Assembly: GCA_027596195.1 (NCBI GenBank)
Contig: JADGJG010000014.1
Coordinates: 1-64,000 of the forward strand
Length of the DNA: 64,000 nt
Direction: 5' to 3'
Origin: Podochytrium sp. JEL0797
Lineage: Eukaryota > Chytridiomycota > Chytridiomycetes > Chytridiales > Chytriomycetaceae
A model generated the notes under the pieces. That model worked only from the letters and a program-made list of their open reading frames with translations. It searched no databases and was not told the DNA's origin. Position 1 is the stretch's first letter. Every line of letters begins with the position of its first letter. Below, piece by piece: positions 30,451 to 43,918 of the stretch. The translations under genes were made by a program, and so were the position numbers.

Positions 30451-33400
30451 TCATAAATTCTCGGGAATATTGGCACCCACGCTCGTTCGGCGCGTATGTG
30501 AAGATTGCGACTGCAGTGCACTGGATGATGCCTCTGATGAGAGAGAAAACCTCCGACTTCCACTCTTGTGTGAATCAAAGGACGTTCTTCGTGTCTGTCC
30601 GGCACTTGCAGATCTGCCTTCGTCCGCTGACACCCGTCTCATCTGCAAACCACTTCCCAAGCCGGAGCGCATCTTAAATTGTTTCACATCCTTGTACTTG
30701 TTGATAATTTCACTCAGCCTAAAATCATTGGTTAGGTTAAATTTGTAATTTTTCAGCGCGCATAATTGACTCAACTGATCACGCGTGAACGGTTTCAATA
30801 AGCAATCATTCATACCGCATTGAAGAGCAGCAGTAATTTGCTCGGGTCTGGCATTCCCCGTAACGGCAATGATGGGAACGGGAGGTTCGCTTGAAATCTT
30901 TTCAAAATCGCGCATTCTCCATGTCGCGTCTTTTCCATCGAGAATCGGCATTTCGAGGTCCATTAAGATTATACTGATTTGTTCTTTAAACTTGTAATAG
31001 ATTTCGCATGCCTCTTGTCCATTTGTGGCGGTGATGGACTCATATTCCAGCTTGGTCAAGTGTTTTTGTAGGACCATTCGGTTTATGTCATTATCATCTA
31101 AAATCCGATCGGTTTTTAGCGTCCCAACAGTGCAACTGAATAAACATACCCACGACCAGAATTTTCGTTGCAGCCAAAAAGCTTCCCTTTTCCGATGTCT
31201 TCCTCAAAGGAGTGGGCGAAGGCGTTACCTCCAAAAAGTCCGAGCTTCTTCGAGATCGGGTGAGAAGCGAGTGGTGCGAAGGAAATGCATCTCCAGATGT
31301 GGAGGCTGCGTTTGCATATTGCAGTGGCAGCGATACTTTGAAAGTCGTCCCAACTCCTTTTGCACTCTCAACATCGACTTTGCCTTTCATCATGTCGACA
31401 AGCCTCTTTGAAATAAATAGGCCCAAGCCACTCCCTCCATACTCCGCGTATGTCCTGCTGGAAGCCTGCTGAAACTGTTTGAAAAGCAACGCGGTTTGAT
31501 CCGGCGTCATTCCAATCCCCGTATCCTTCACATCGATGATCAGGATTACAGAGCTTTTGCGCACATCAGGACGAAGCAAATCCCCACTCATTGAAGAGGA
31601 TGTCGATTCAGTCGTCGAATTCAAAGATTCCATTGAGGAATCCGTGTCCGCAACCACTGTTTGGGCCGCCAACGACACTTCAATCGCTTTGCGTTCTGAA
31701 TTCTTGCAGAATTTTCCCGCGTTAGCCACAAGGTTAATGAGTATCTGTGTAATGCGCGAGGGATCTCCGAAAAATTCAACGTTTCGGTACGCAAAGAAGG
31801 ATTCATCAATACGCATCGAAAGCTTCGAAAAATCATTAGGACCATGAAAAGTCAAATATGACCTCTCTCCCTCACCTTGATTTTTTTGACTTTCATTTCG
31901 GCCTTGAATGTGGAAAGCACCTTTTTGAGCATTTCGCGGGGATAAAACGGGCTGGACTTTGAGATCTTGATCAGATTCATATCGAGTTTCGAGATGTTTA
32001 AAACATCATCAGCTATACTCTGCTGATGTTTGGAACAGACTTCGATGGCGTCGCTGCATTCGCGAGTTTGCCTGTGACGAGCGAATGCAAATGTTATGAG
32101 TAATTATTTTTGCACGTTCTGAGCTTGCCTCAGAATCTCAGTCACAGATTCAACACTTAAGTTATCGGGGGTTTCTGTCAAGAGCGCAAGATCATCCAGT
32201 AAATCTGCCATGCACACATTGCTATTTTGTATTCCGTTGAGTGGATTTCGCAACTCGTGGCAGACCTAATTTCTGAAGTATCAGACGACCGCAATTGAAC
32301 CAAACTCGAATTGCGCAAACCATATCAATGAATCTCTCCGACTCCAATTTCGCCTGGATAGCTTCGTTCGCTCTTTGCTTTTGAGCCTCTTGATCAATCT
32401 TGAGGGCCTCGATTCTCTCTACTTCCATTGCTTTGCGGAGAGTGATATCTTCTATGGAACCAATCTGAATCTGCTTTCCGTCCGGATCCGAATGAACGAC
32501 AGCTAGAAGGCGTGGTTAATTGTGTGTATGGCATACAACCTCAAGCTCACTTTTTAATTGAACCCAAACAAGTTGTTGGGTAGACGGAGGCCTGATTTGG
32601 AATTCGCAGCTTTCAAAGGGCAAGTTGTTAACATGGCAATGAGCCCATTTTTCTCTGATGGCGTCTCTATTTTCTGGTACGATGCTGGCTCGCAAATATT
32701 GGCGTGCTGGAAGCCCTTCCGAAGTGAATGGAACTATATCTGATGCTTTTTCATACCCAAGAATCTTCGCAAACATGTCATTTGCAAAAATGATTTCTCC
32801 TGTGGAATCCGAGATAAGCAACCCAACGGGAGAAATTCGGGACATCGTTTCATATCTACATATCATTCAGAATGTGAGAAGATAAACATACACTCACCTT
32901 CTCATCACTAATGCCGATGCTTCGCGTTCGCGTTGGATATCATTTTCGAGTGTTGCCCGAATGGTACGTTGCTCCAAAAGGATTTTGCTCTTTAAAACCA
33001 GCTCTTTCCCATCAATTGGCTTTTCCTAAAGCAAATTTTAGCGAGAAACCCAAGGCTGGCGCCGGATCAAAACTGTACCAAAAATTCATCGGCTCCGCTC
33101 TCTAAACCTCCGATTTTGCTCGACATTCCACTGATCAGAATTACTGGAGTGCGTGAATATATTGCATTCGTTTTGATTTCCTTTACGAGCTGGATCCCGT
33201 CCATCACTGGCATTGACACGTCGGAGATAACGAGCTGAGGCAAAAGTCGTTGCATCGCATTGAGAGCGAGCAGCCCATTCTCAAATACCTCCACATTCCA
33301 ATGACGTGAAAGTATCTGTGACAAATACTTTCGCATATCAGCATTGTCGTCAACGATAAATATTGTTGATTCGTCAACAGCTGAATTTGACGAGCCCGTC

Positions 33401-35910
33401 GTGTTGGACTTTTTGATGGTAGGTGGCTGTAGCAAAGCGGAAGCTTCTCGGCGTACGACGTTTGGTGGTTTTCTCGTCAGTGTTTGTGAAGAGTTATCGG
33501 TAGCTTCGTCCAAAAACGCGGAGATGCTCCGTCCGTACGACACCGCATCATCGCCCCCCACTTTCACATCTACAATCTCATTTTCCGGAATATGCGACTT
33601 TCCAATCGGAATGCGAACCTTGAACGCAGACCCACTTCCAAATTCACTGGTCAACAGGATTTCTCCCTGATGCAACTTCACCAAATCATGCACCAAGGAG
33701 AGGCCGATTCCGGAGCCTTCGAAGCTTCGTCCACCATTGTATTCCACGCGATGAAATTGGTCAAACACTTTGTGCAATTGGTCAGCAGGGATTCCGACTC
33801 CAGTGTCTTCAACAATCAGCTCGAAATGCGCCTTATCAGTTGAAGTTTGTATCGCACACTTGATATGGCCCTTGAGAGTAAATTTGATCGCGTTTCCTGA
33901 AAGAATAGTTAGCCAATCGTTCTTACAAACAGGAAAAAGCTTACCGAGAAGGTTGAAAACGATCTTCTGCCACATTTCACCATCGACAAAGCAATCCCCT
34001 TCAATTGGCTTACACTCAACAATAAATTCAAGACCAGAACTTGCAATAACGCTCTCAAACATAGACAAATACTCTCTCGTTCTCTCTGCCACATTAGTTA
34101 ATTTGAACTTGGCCTTCAGGCATCCCGCATTCAATCGTCCGATATCCAAAAGTGTGTTCACAAGTCGCAAAAGGCGAGTCGAGTTTTTGCGAACTAGCTC
34201 CAGTGAGGTTCTCTGCTGATCGGATAACTCCGAAGATTGCAAACAATCGTCCACTGGACCAATTATCAATGTCAAAGGAGTCCGCAACTCGTGGCTGGAA
34301 TTCAACAAAAGCATTACTTTCTCAAACAGCAGAACTTTTGGCAGAAACAGCATACCTCATCGAAGTAAAAAATGAAGTTTTCACTTTATCAAGCTCCATC
34401 AGCGACTTGGCTTCCAGCTTCGCGTTTTCTAAGGACTTGATATTCACGTATGCCATCGAAATCTCGTGCCTCAGAAATAGTCAGCAAATTTTTTGCTCGA
34501 GAATGCAAACATGATACCTGATCATGTCGATAAATTCAAGATATGAATCGTCGAAAACCATGGTGGGATTCGCGCCAACAATCAGAAGTGCCGGGGTTTC
34601 GTTCGTACTCGTAATGATCGGGATAAACGCGACTGTGCCATTTTTATGGGGCGATACGGCAGTGTCTGGAATTGATTCGACTCGAGTTCGCCGATTCCAG
34701 GCGTCGCAAATTTTTGACGTAATAGCATCCTCGGTTGGGCAGGTTGGGTCAATCAAGGTACAGAATCCATCGATATTTTCCGCATCTTCGGAATATCTGC
34801 GAAGAATCCCGTTTTCCGCCGGTTGATAAACAAGTGAAAAAGCTAGCTCCTCCTTCCTTGTTTTCAGAAAGTCGTTCAATGTTTTCCAAAACTCGCAGAG
34901 ATTGCTTGAGCCAATGAGTTTTACTCCCAACTCACGAAGGAAAGTCGTCCGATGATTTCCGATAACTTGTTTGGTAGTTTCAAAGCTCCAGGTCATTACC
35001 CCTTCAAAAGCACTGCTCTCTCCCAGAACTGGCACGGTTGTGACCTTTCATGACAAATTTAAGCAGAAACTTTTCTCCATGCCCATCACATACCGTGAAG
35101 TAGCACAATTCCAAGAATCCTTTTCTCTTCAATTTGTACGCCCTGTCTTCGATATATGAGGTTTTCCCGTCGTTTTTCGCGTTTAAAATTGTTCCTTTGA
35201 TCACAGGCCAAACTTCCTTGAATACTTCGGGATATTGCCGCCCTAGAAGTTTAGGGTGCTGCAAAACACTTTAAAATTCAAGCAAAATTGAGTCCTTTTT
35301 GTTTACCTTGTCCCCGAAAGCTGAGATTGCAGCATCATTGTACGCCATGACTCGAAAATCAGCGCCCCACAACAGAAGCCCTTGAATTTTTGAGCTCAGT
35401 ACGAAAGAGGCCGCTGTTTTCAAACTGGTTGGCCATGAACGCGTTGGCCCAAGTTCGGGGGCCAAATTTTGCCATTCTGCGTCGCGAACCAATTCCCCCA
35501 TCACCCCACCCACCTGAAATGGGAGTTCGACTTTTTTCTATCATGAAGGATCAATATTGATGAAGAAAATAATTAGGGAAACTCACTTCAGAAAACCTGA
35601 TTTGGATCGCGTAAATATTTTGTCCCGCACGACTCCCCGACATCTCGAGGTCCACAAATCCTCCATCGACGCACTGTAACTCCAATCGAAATATTCGCGT
35701 ATTCGAATCTGATAATGAATCAAGCCAAGTATGGGCTCTTCCCTCTGCACTGACAACAAGCTCTTCGAGAGTCGGGCTGCTTTTGTATCGCAAGAGGCCC
35801 GCGGTCAGCGCATCGTTGCCCCACACCCTCAAAGCACTGCGATCATCTCGTGATATTATGCAATATGGTGCTGGCAATACTGAGAATACGGACTTGAGCT
35901 GGTCGATCAT
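30451..35910 (-). CDS. Dual hybrid histidine kinase (two HK+REC modules)
   Basis: About ten exons splice into one protein of roughly 1,600 residues. In order: PAS-like sensor (MIDQLKSVFSVLPAPYCIIS), PAS (35510-35050), GAF-like region (35040-34500), HisKA 1 with MSHELRTPL rebuilt across an intron near 34310, HATPase 1 (EDTGVGIP, GSGIGLSLV), receiver 1 (FIVDDNADMRKYL, phospho-Asp in VISDVSMPVMDG), PAS (32866-32500), HisKA 2 (VCHELRNPL near 32265), HATPase 2 (NLVANAGKF, DTGIGM, GGSGLGLFI), receiver 2 (ILVVDDNDINRMVL, ILMDLEMPILDG) and a Ser/Arg-rich tail. All phospho-acceptor His and Asp residues are present. The linker EKPIDGKELVLKSKILLEQ joins module 1 to module 2 in frame. The first in-frame ATG is at 35910. 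A cytosolic sensor feeding a phosphorelay is expected; the signal is unknown. Confidence 0.85.
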
Positions 35911-36254
35911 TGTTCCCTCCGCGAGTAAGTAAAAAAATCTTTGCTTTAACTTAACACCTTCACAATGAAGAAGAGGCAGATTTAATTCACGAGGTCCACA
36001 AATCCTTCGCGTAATAAGCACGGCAGCTCCAGTCGACACAAAGCCCTGGGCTACCTTTTTTGGTTTGCAAAAAAGGCCGAAAGGTGCACATTCAGAGAAT
36101 AGTAATGGTGACAGCTCTGTTTCCTCTCGGTTGAGGGGTCTTGCGATCGCGAGTAAAAAAATCTTTCTGGTTCAACGTCATAATGCAACGCAAAAAGACG
36201 TCATTTGACCAATGAAGTTGTATAAATCATTATATCTATTTATTCTCTTTCCTC
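35911..36254. other. Spacer between kinase gene and ATPase copy A
   Basis: This holds the upstream region of the kinase gene and the 3' flank of ATPase copy A. An open frame continues upstream of 35910 but only from a GTG, so I do not extend the kinase. Confidence 0.35.
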
Positions 36255-39200
36255 TTACATACCAATAACCACATCCGATTTTCCACCCCCGACTCTTTTC
36301 TTGCTCTGCTCCACCGCTTTTCTCCACGCAACCACAGCCATAGCCATAAAGTAAATCTTGCGCGCCTTGTCCACATTCGCATCCACTCGCGCCTTCAAAG
36401 TCTTCTTGGCAACACGCGTCTGCAGCTCCTCTTTTCTTGAACGAGTCGGGTAAAGCTTGACAGTCAACTCGAAGGACCAGTTGCGGATAATCTGGACCTT
36501 GACGATATCCAAGAGCATGAACATGATCGTCGAGACAGCAATCACAGACACACCCCACGCCCATCCAATAGCAGTTGCGTCAAGGTCCCGAATTCCAAAG
36601 ATGGCCATGAACATGGCAAAGACTTGGGTTCCAGCAACGGCGAGAATGAAGCTCCAAGAGGGCGCGTTTTCGTAAAAGTATCCGGGGAGACGGGTCGAGA
36701 AAATGACAAAGTGAGGGCACGAAGAGATCTGGAGGTACATGATGGTCTGCAAGACTCCAGAGTTGGGAAGGTCGGGAGCGTCGTCGTAAGAGTCAATGGG
36801 GTATCCAAACGCGTAGTGAGCGACAAAGAAGTGGGCCCAAGAGATCAACATGAGGAGGAACCCGAGCACGAAGGACCCGAGCACGAAGGAAAGGACATTG
36901 TGATGAGTTGGCCGAGACGCCATTGTTGGCCGAGACGCCACTTGTCGGGGCGCTGGGAGATCTGGGCGTTGTCGACTGAAATGACGAGCGTGGCGACATC
37001 GTTGAGGACGGCAATCATGAGGATAAGTCTTGGTGGGAGAGAGAACCCATACGTGCAGATGGAGAGGAAGAAGAACAACAAGAAGTGGATGGTGGAAAGT
37101 GGATGGTCGAGGCGATACGGTAAAGAGCGTAGGATCTCATTCTCTGGAAAATGGCACGGGAAGTCTTGACACCGTCAACAATGGTGGAGAGACCGGCAGC
37201 GAGCAAGACAATATCGGCGGCAGAACGAGCAGCATCGGTACAACCCTCGACAGCGATACCAACGTTGGCCTTCTTGAGGGCAGGAGCGTCGTTCACACCG
37301 TCTCCAGTCATACCAACAAGGAATCCGCGCTTCTGGAGCAACTCAACAACACGGTACTTGTGCTCGGGAGTAACCTGGGCGACACAACACGGAACTTGTG
37401 CTCAGGAGTAACCTGCGCAAATCCGTCACACTTGACACACCGATCAATGAGAGCCGCTTCATCCAAAGTAGGGTCGTTGAGCTTGTTGGCATCCAAGATG
37501 GTGCGGTTCATTCCGAGACGATGGGCCACCTCTTTGCCAATAATCTGCTGGTCACCCGTAATCATCTTGACATCGAGTCCGAGCTTGTGGCACTCTTGGA
37601 TGGTGTGGGCAGAGTCTGGACGCGGTGGGTCGACGAGAGAGATCATTCCAATCATTTCAAAGACTTGCATCTCCTCGTCGATGGTGCGAGAAGAGTCGCT
37701 TCGTCGTGTCCTCCAACCATGCGAACAATGACCTGGGGAGCACCCTTGATGCAACGGAACTGCTTTCCAGTAGAGAGGTCGGTGACAGTGGCTTCGGTGT
37801 ACTTGGAGTTGGGGTTGAAGGGGATGAAGTTGGTAGAGAGGTCGGTGACAGTGGCTTCGGTGTACTTGGAGTTGGGGTTGAAGGGGATGAAGTTGCTTCG
37901 GTGTACTTGGAGTTGGGGTTGAAACCTTGTAGCCGGGGATGTGGTGGTCTTGGGTCTCGCGGTTCTTGAGGAGCTCGACGCGTTCTTGGGAGGCGGCACG
38001 GACGGCGGATTCGATGGGGTCTTGTGCACCAGGCTCGGAAGCAAAGAAAGAGGCCAAGAGGAGATCCTGGTCAGTGTACTGGACTCCGGTTCCCTCAAAG
38101 TCGTGGCTTGTCGAAGGAGAGCTGGTTAAGAGTGAGAGTTCCGGTCTTGTCGGAGCAGAGAATGGAGACGGACGCAAGCTCCTCAATGGCTGTGGCAGTG
38201 AGACGCTTGACAATGACTTCCTTCTTGGCGAGCTGGGAAAGCACACATGGTAACGGACATGATGGTGGGGAGACCGACGGGGATAGCGGCGATGGTCAAG
38301 ATGATCCATGAGAGATTCCTTACGCTCTCCGAGCGGGTCGTTGGGCTTAGCGGGAACAGCCCAGGTACGAACGAAGAAGAGGACAATGGCCATAACCTGG
38401 AAAAAAAGTCGATTGATTAGATAAGGACATATCGAACAACTAGGCAATCAGCTTACACAAGTAACAACGACCAAAAAGTTTCCGATGGCGTTGATAATCT
38501 TCTGGAAGTGACCCTCCTCGGTAGTGATGGAGATCAAGTTGGCAGCGCGACCAATGTAGGTGTTGATTCCAGTCTTGGTGACAACGGCAAGCATCTGACC
38601 TTGCTTGACGATGGCTGATGAGTAAGCAGTGACACCCTTGCCCTTGGCAACAGGGAGCGACTCGCCGGTAAGAGCAGACTGGTCAATCTGGAGAGTTCCC
38701 TCCGACATTTCACCCGTGACACCCACACCCAAAAGACGACAGTCGGCAGGGATAATGTCTCCAAGACGAAGCGCAACAATGTCACCAGGAACGAGGGTGT
38801 TGGAGTCCACCTCGACGAGCTTGCCGTTTCTCCAAACGCGGGACTTTTGAGCGAGCGTGTTCTTGAGCGCGTCCAAGGCAGACTCGGCACGAGCCTCCTC
38901 AAAGAATCCGATACAGGCATTGATGATGAGCACACCCAACAAGATACCAAAATCAATCCAGTCCTCAAAGATTCCAGAAAGAATACAAGCGATTTCGAGA
39001 AGGTACGAGATGGGTCCGAGGAAGTACGAGAGGAACTTGAGGAACGGGTTGGTCTTCGTCTCGGGGATTTCGTTGAGACCGAACTGGGCCGTGCGTTCAG
39101 TGACTTGGGCGTCGGTGAGACCTTCGAGTGGCTCGGTGTGGAGAAGGGCCTCCAACTCGGGCGAAATGTCGTCCTCGACTTCGACATGGACAGCCTCCTC

Positions 39201-39322
39201 CATCTTCACCGGCTTCTTGCCATTGGCGTTCAACTCGTGTTTCTCTGTTCACATTGCGGCGGGCAGTTAGTACAGTGATTCATGGAATGTAAGCGACGAG
39301 GGCAGCAGTCACCTTCGTGCAT
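36255..39322 (-). CDS. PMA1: PMA-type plasma-membrane H+-ATPase, copy A (frame-broken)
   Basis: Exons 39322-39313 (only ATGCACGAAG), 39244-38457 and 38396-36255. Exon 2 is intact, from [20 protein letters not shown] through the TGES motif ([13 protein letters not shown]) to the next membrane helix. The C-terminal part has [19 protein letters not shown] and six predicted helices. Between them the frame breaks repeatedly: about 5 bp lost after KESLM; about 7 bp lost plus one T gained after VTM; single bases missing around FDKP; a deletion followed by two exact copies of a roughly 63-bp block at 37780-37925; a duplicated roughly 35-bp block near 37350-37420; and an 11-bp duplication near 37090. 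P3A-type ATPases pump protons out and energise nutrient uptake. As written this copy cannot make a full protein; consensus error is possible. Confidence 0.8.
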
Positions 39323-40474
39323 GGATGCGTTCGAACGATCGGAGAAAGACGGCTGGTTTTTTGAGTCTTTTGTGATCCAGAACTGATCCAGTCCGGGTAT
39401 TTATCCACCTTTTTGCCGTCACACCCGCGGGAAATTTTTGACAGGAAAGCGTGTCGCGTTTTTGAACCCTCTGATACCTCTTGTCAATTGAGCCTCTTTC
39501 CAAAACCGATCGGCGCTCTCTACCATGAATGAAACTCCAGTTTCCGATTGAATATATGATTATATCAGACAAATGCGTAGTCAATGTTATCCATCTCGGA
39601 AAATTGATTCCAATTAATCAAAACCCAAATTGGATTTTTTTTCGCCATTCTCATCACTTTTCAAATCCACTGGATTATTTAGTCACTCGCATTGAGAGAG
39701 TTTCAATACTGGAGTATTCCTTTCTCTATGGGAAAGTGTTTCCCTTCTTTGGCTCTCTACAAGCCCCCGATTTCAATTCCTGCAATCACCACGGAGATGG
39801 ATCGCCTGTGCCGGGGCATGCGCCTTTCAGCCCCCTCAAGACCGAAAATATTCCGACAAAGCGCGTGCCTGCGCGCGTGCACACGCGGGCAAAGGGTGAT
39901 TTCTTACAAGAGTGCCCCTAAGAGTGCCCCCCCTCCTCCTCAAAAAAAATCTTATCACGTCCTTCTTAATCTTTACGACTAAAATTGGAATCGCCAGAGA
40001 AATCACGGTTTGAATCACACACGAAAGCGAACCTCCTTTCCTGGTCCCGAGTTGGGGGATATATAGAAGCAGCGCGCGCTTTTTTTGAGTTGGCGAGACA
40101 GGTGTGGCGTCCTGTTCGTCGTCTCAGGTTGTTTCGCTTCCGTTTTTGCGTGAGGGATCCTATTTCCTAAACAATTTCTGCAAACGCTGCAGTGAAAATG
40201 GAGGGATGGGTGCTCGATGGGTTAGAATCCAATGGATGCAATTCAAAGTGTGATACTGGAAAAAGAGTTCCGTCCAAAAGTGTAATTGTAGCCGCCGAGA
40301 AAAAAAGTCATTTCCAATACGAAATACGTCTCCGAAACAGCATTTTAATTTCGCAAACAAACAAAGAGGCAAACAAAAAAGAAACAACATGAGAGAGAAA
40401 GAGAGAAAAATACCAAAGAGACACATTAATATTCCCCCAACAACAACAAAAATCTAAAAAGTCAAAACACCCCC
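39323..40474. other. Long intergenic region upstream of ATPase copy A
   Basis: About 1.15 kb without a credible gene. It should contain the promoter of copy A (minus strand) and the 3' flank of copy B. An AGAGTGCCCC word is directly repeated at about 39908-39930, and a TATATA-like element lies near 40060. Nothing else was recognised. Confidence 0.4.
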
Positions 40475-43400
40475 TCAGTTCATATCAACCGCACTCTCCA
40501 CAGCCCCACCACCACCCCTCTTCTTCTTCCCCTCCACAGCCTTCCTCCACGCAACAACTCCAAGCGTCATGTAATAAATCTTGCGCGCCTTCAAAATATT
40601 CGCATCCACTCGCGCCTTCAAGACCTTCTTGACCTGACGCACCGCAAGCTCCTCCTTCCTCGCACGAGTCGGGTAAAGCTTGACAGTCAACTCAAACGAC
40701 CAGTTGCGGATAATCTGAACCTTGACGATATCCAACAACATGAACATGACCGTCGAAATGGCAAGCACGGAAATTCCCCATCCCCATCCAATCGCAGTGG
40801 CATCCAATCCACGGATTCCAAACACGGACATGAACATGGCAAACACTTGCGTACCAGCAACAGCGAGGATAAACACCCACGACGGCGAGTTTTCGTAAAA
40901 GTATCCGGGGAGACGGGTCGAGAAAATGACAAAGTGAGGGCACGACGAAATCTGGAGGTACATGATGGTCTGCAAGACTCCAGAGTTGGGAAGGTCGGGA
41001 GCGTCGTCGTAAGAGTCAATGGGGTATCCAAACGCGTAGTGAGCGACAAAGAAGTGGGCCCAAGAGATCAACATGAGGAGGAACCCGAGCACGAAGGAAA
41101 GGACATTGTGATGAGTTGGCCGAGACGCCATTGTTGGCCGAGACGCCACTTGTCGGGGCGCTGGGAGATCTGGGCGTTGTCGACTGAAATGACGAGCGTG
41201 GCGACATCGTTGAGGACGGCAATCATGAGGATAAGTCTTGGTGGGAGAGAGAACCCATACGTGCAGATGGAGAGGAAGAAGAACAACAAGAAGTGGATGG
41301 TGGAAGCGATACGGTAGAGCGCGTAGGATCTCATTCTCTGGAAAATGGCACGCGAGCACTTGAGATACCGTCAACGATGGTGGAGAGACCGGCAGCAAGC
41401 AAGACGATATCAGCAGCAGAACGAGCAGCGTCGGTACAACCCTCGACGGCGATACCGACGTTGGCCTTCTTGAGAGCGGGAGCGTCATTCACACCATCAC
41501 CAGTCATACCAACGAGGTAACCACGTTTCCACAACACGGAACTTGTGCTCAGGAGTAACCTGCGCAAATCCGTCACACTTGACACACCGATCAATGAGAG
41601 CCGCTTCATCCAAAGTAGGGTCGTTGAGCTTGTTGGCATCCAAGATGGTGCGGTTCATTCCGAGACGATGGGCCACCTCTTTGCCAATAATCTGCTGGTC
41701 ACCCGTAATCATCTTGACATCGAGTCCGAGCTTGTGGCACTCTTGGATGGTGTGGGCAGAGTCTGGACGCGGTGGGTCGACGAGAGAGATCATTCCAATC
41801 ATTTCAAAGACTTGCATCTCCTCGTCGATGGTGCGAGAAGAGTCGCTTCGTCGTGTCCTCCAACCATGCGAACAATGACCTGGGGAGCACCCTTGATGCA
41901 ACGGAACTGCTTTCCAGTAGAGAGGTCGGTGACAGTGGCTTCGGTGTACTTGGAGTTGGGGTTGAAGGGGATGAAGTTGCTTCGGTGTACTTGGAGTTGG
42001 GGTTGAAACCTTGTAGCCGGGGATGTGGTGGTCTTGGGTCTCGCGGTTCTTGAGGAGCTCGACGCGTTCTTGGGAAGCGGCACGGACGGCGGATTCGATG
42101 GGGTCTTGTGCACCAGGCTCGGACGCAAAGAAAGAGGCCAAGAGGAGATCCTGGTCAGTGTACTGGACTCCGGTTCCCTCAAAGTCGTGGCTTGTCGAAG
42201 GAGAGCTGGTTAAGAGTGAGAGTTCCGGTCTTGTCGGAGCAGAGAATGGAGACGGACGCAAGCTCCTCAATGGCTGTGGCAGTGAGACGCTTGACAATGA
42301 GGAGACGGACGCAAGCTCCTCAATGGCTGTGGCAGTGAGACGCTTGACAATGACTTCCTTCTTGGCGAGCTGGGAAAGCACCGACGGCCATGGTAACGGA
42401 CATGATGGTGGGGAGACCGACGGGGATAGCGGCGATGGTCAAGATGATCCATGAGAGATTCCTTACGCTCTCCGAGCGGGTCGTTGGGCTTAGCGGGAAC
42501 AGCCCAGGTACGAACGAAGAAGAGGACAATGGCCATAACCTGGAAAAAAAGTCGATTGATTAGATAAGGACATATCGAACAACTAGGCAATCAGCTTACA
42601 CAAGTAACAACGACCAAAAAGTTTCCGATGGCGTTGATAATCTTCTGGAAGTGACCCTCCTCGGTAGTGATGGAGATCAAGTTGGCTCCAATGAAAGTGT
42701 TGATACCGGTCTTGGTGACTTGGTGACGACGGAACGGCGAGCATCTGGCCTTGCTTGCTTCACGATGGCAGAGGAGTACGCAGTAACACCCTTGCCCTTG
42801 GCGACGGGAAGCGACTCGCCGGTAAGAGCAGACTGGTCAATCTGGAGAGTTCCCTCCGATTCTTCACCTGTGACACCGATGCCAAGAAGACGGCAATCGG
42901 CGGGGATAATGTCTCCGAGACGAAGGGCAACAATGTCTCCGGGGACAAGGGTGTTGGACTCGACTTCGACGAGCTTTCCGTTTCTCCAGACACGCGAGCG
43001 GAGGGCAAGAGTGTTCTTGAGGGCGTCCAAGGCAGACTCGGCACGAGCCTCCTCAAAGAATCCAATGCACGCGTTGGCAATGAGGACAAACAGAAGAATC
43101 CCAAAGTCAATCCACTCCTCAAACACGCCCGAGAGAATACACGCGATTTCGAGGAGGTACGAGATGGGTCCGAGGAAGTACGAGAGGAACTTGAGGAGCG
43201 GGTTGGTCTTGGTCTCGGGGATTTCGTTCAGACCAAACTTGGCCGTGCGCTCAGTGACCTGGGCATCCGTGAGACCTTCGAGGGGAGGGGTGTGGAGAAG
43301 GGCTTCGAGCTCGGGGGAGATATCGTCGGCAACCTCGACGTGGACAGCCTCCTCCATCTTCAACGGCTTCTTGCCATCGGCGTTGAGTTCTTCTTTCTCT

Positions 43401-43918
43401 GAGTGGCGGAAATGGATATGTGATTAATAAATTTGTAACAAAAGGTGTGATTGGGAGTGGAGATTGAGCGCCAAGATTTTTCATTCAGCCGCCAGGCCCA
43501 AATGAATTCCCAAAAAAGAACAGACGAGTGCTGCCTGGCGGGGCGCTGAGGGGGTATAGTGCGGGGTGTGGGATGTACGAGGAGAGAGCGAGGGAGCGAG
43601 GTGATGTGATGTGGGGGCTGAGCCTGGGAATGGATCCAATTGGCTGGCGGCGATAACGCTTCGTGTCAAGTTCTTCGCACGCCCCGCGAAACGCATCCCA
43701 GCACTCACTGCGGGAACCAGAGGCCAATGGTCATGACACGGAACCAGAAGGGACTCTGAAACACGGCCCCGTGACCGCGCGATAAGATCGCTTGTCCGCG
43801 CGCACATGGATGAATTCCCGCAGCCGTGCATTGCAGTGGGAGCACAGAAGAGAGGAAGGTGAAGGAGGGCCGGTGCTGCAGCGGAGGGGATGTGGGGCAA
43901 TGGCTCACCTTCGTGCAT
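40475..43918 (-). CDS. PMA1: PMA-type plasma-membrane H+-ATPase, copy B (frame-broken)
   Basis: Exons 43918-43909, 43398-42600 and 42539-40475. Intron 1 is 510 bp, against about 54-68 bp in copies A and C. Exon 2 starts well ([33 protein letters not shown]) and then shows small tandem duplications of about 4, 5 and 8 bp near 42705-42760. Exon 3 has a 53-bp perfect tandem duplication (42248-42300 and 42301-42353) next to the DKTG phosphorylation motif. It also has the same breaks around FDKP and GYKV as copy A, an 11-bp loss near 41527 and a 2-bp gain near 41370. The C-terminal membrane domain is intact. Copy B lies in tandem with copy A and shares much of its sequence; it cannot encode a full pump as written. 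Confidence 0.8.
42248..42353. repeat. 53-bp perfect tandem duplication in ATPase copy B
   Basis: Two identical adjacent 53-bp copies (42248-42300 and 42301-42353) covering the codons for KRLTA...EELAS, just before the DKTG motif. Absent from copies A and C. Confidence 0.9.
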
